Origin: Monosporascus cannonballus
Lineage: Eukaryota; Ascomycota; Sordariomycetes; Xylariales
Assembly (NCBI GenBank): GCA_004154925.1
Contig: QJNS01000065.1
Coordinates: 195,614-259,613, forward strand
DNA length: 64,000 nt
Direction: 5' to 3'
Shown here: positions 63,304 through 64,000 of the stretch, in pieces
Numbering within the stretch: position 1 is the first letter of the stretch
How the letters are laid out: each line of letters opens with the position of its first letter
Translations under genes and position numbers: made by a program
The notes under the pieces: generated by a model
What the model was told of the DNA's origin: nothing
What the model saw: only the letters and a program-made list of their open reading frames with translations
Databases searched by the model: none

Positions 63304-64000
63304 GGCTGGGCAATCGTAATGCAGGACAAGGAAAGGACAAGACCGGCGATGGACGGTTGTTCGCTGGATTGGGGGACGGGAAGTTGTCTTGGTTAATTTC
63401 TTCTGGATATTGGTCGTTGACTACTGCTGCGTGTGTCTCTGGCGAGTCGCGCATATGCAGATGCGGAATGCAGATGCAGGAACATTCAGGGCCCTTTACT
63501 AATTAATTACTGCAAGCTGAGCAGAGAGGGAACGTAGCGTAGGGGAACAGAGAGGTTCACACAGGGATGTCTCCAGCGGAATACTGCTCCTTAGGTCGCC
63601 GTGCCTCTCTATCTCGCTCTCTCTTACCCCTGTCTTTGTCTCTCGCGCCTCTCTTTGGGCATCTGTCGCTTCTCAGATTACTAGGTAGTGGAAGAGAGCT
63701 GGGCAATGCGACGAGGTGCATGTGGGGTAAGAAAAGGAGCGGGTGATTTGGCAGCTCACAGAAAATGTGAAAGTCAAGAAAGGTTGCTACGGCTGCAGGA
63801 GCTGGGGGCCCGGCGCGCTCCTCTTTGCAGGCAGCACCGCGACTATCACGCCCCAGCAATCCCAAGTAATTAGAGCGCCCGGACCCAGGATTGGCTCAAC
63901 TGGGAAATGCCGCTAGAGCATATCAAGCCGGCTCTGCATATCTTGTTCAGGTTCCATATGACCAGCTGGAGCGTCGCTTGTAGATGGACTGTTGTAGCTT
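63304..64000. other. 5' region of the hydrolase gene, pyrimidine-rich tract
   Basis: A ctct-rich tract lies at about 63,600-63,665; on the gene's strand it is a GA-rich leader or promoter element, which is common upstream of fungal genes. No gene is supported in this interval. Confidence 0.4.

Overview
The window looks like a chromosome segment of a filamentous ascomycete, probably a Sordariomycete. The evidence is short spliceosomal introns (53 to 202 bp) with GT..AG ends and CTAAC-like branch sites, typical fungal gene families (DUF7053, fungal SNF2, GFA/CENP-V, AKR8 aldo/keto reductase), and a large AT-rich block of transposon relics mutated in the way repeat-induced point mutation (RIP) does.

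The window has two compartments. Positions 1 to about 37,200 are extremely AT-rich and hold no intact gene. Inside are nested LTR-retrotransposon relics of the Ty3/Gypsy type. (1) A minus-strand element runs off the left edge, with one LTR at 2284-2711, a gag relic and a protease relic. (2) A degraded element flanked by direct LTRs starts at 4116 and 8030 and sits inside an older LTR. (3) Element B (13796-23863, minus strand) is a chromodomain-bearing chromovirus relic with 411-412 bp LTRs. (4) A truncated minus-strand copy of element A is nested inside B. (5) Element A (29319-36585, plus strand) has 206 bp LTRs and an ATTTT target-site duplication. (6) A further LTR at 36626 to about 37146 carries a tandem repeat. 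Most differences between paired LTRs are C/T or G/A transitions.

From about 37,250 to the right edge, base composition is normal for a fungal genome and genes are ordinary. On the plus strand are a DUF7053 protein (39448-40707) and a two-exon SNF2-family ATPase (43640-47374). Between them lie two truncated gene remnants on the same strand: an AKR7-like aldo/keto reductase pseudogene (42005-42503) and the membrane-anchor half of a surface protein (42523-42981). All later genes are on the minus strand: a large low-complexity conserved protein (48120 to about 50831), an AKR8-like pyridoxal-reductase-type protein with an apparent GC-AG intron (52846-53944), a GFA/CENP-V zinc protein (56185-56733), a small basic nuclear-type protein (57484-58228) and a serine alpha/beta hydrolase with a long disordered N-terminus (60585-63303).

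The genes do not form an obvious pathway or biosynthetic cluster. I found no tRNA, rRNA, CRISPR array or other system that I can defend as new. The most interesting items are the nested, RIP-mutated LTR families with shared R/U5 but different U3, the abutting gene remnants, and a few intergenic hairpins and repeats.
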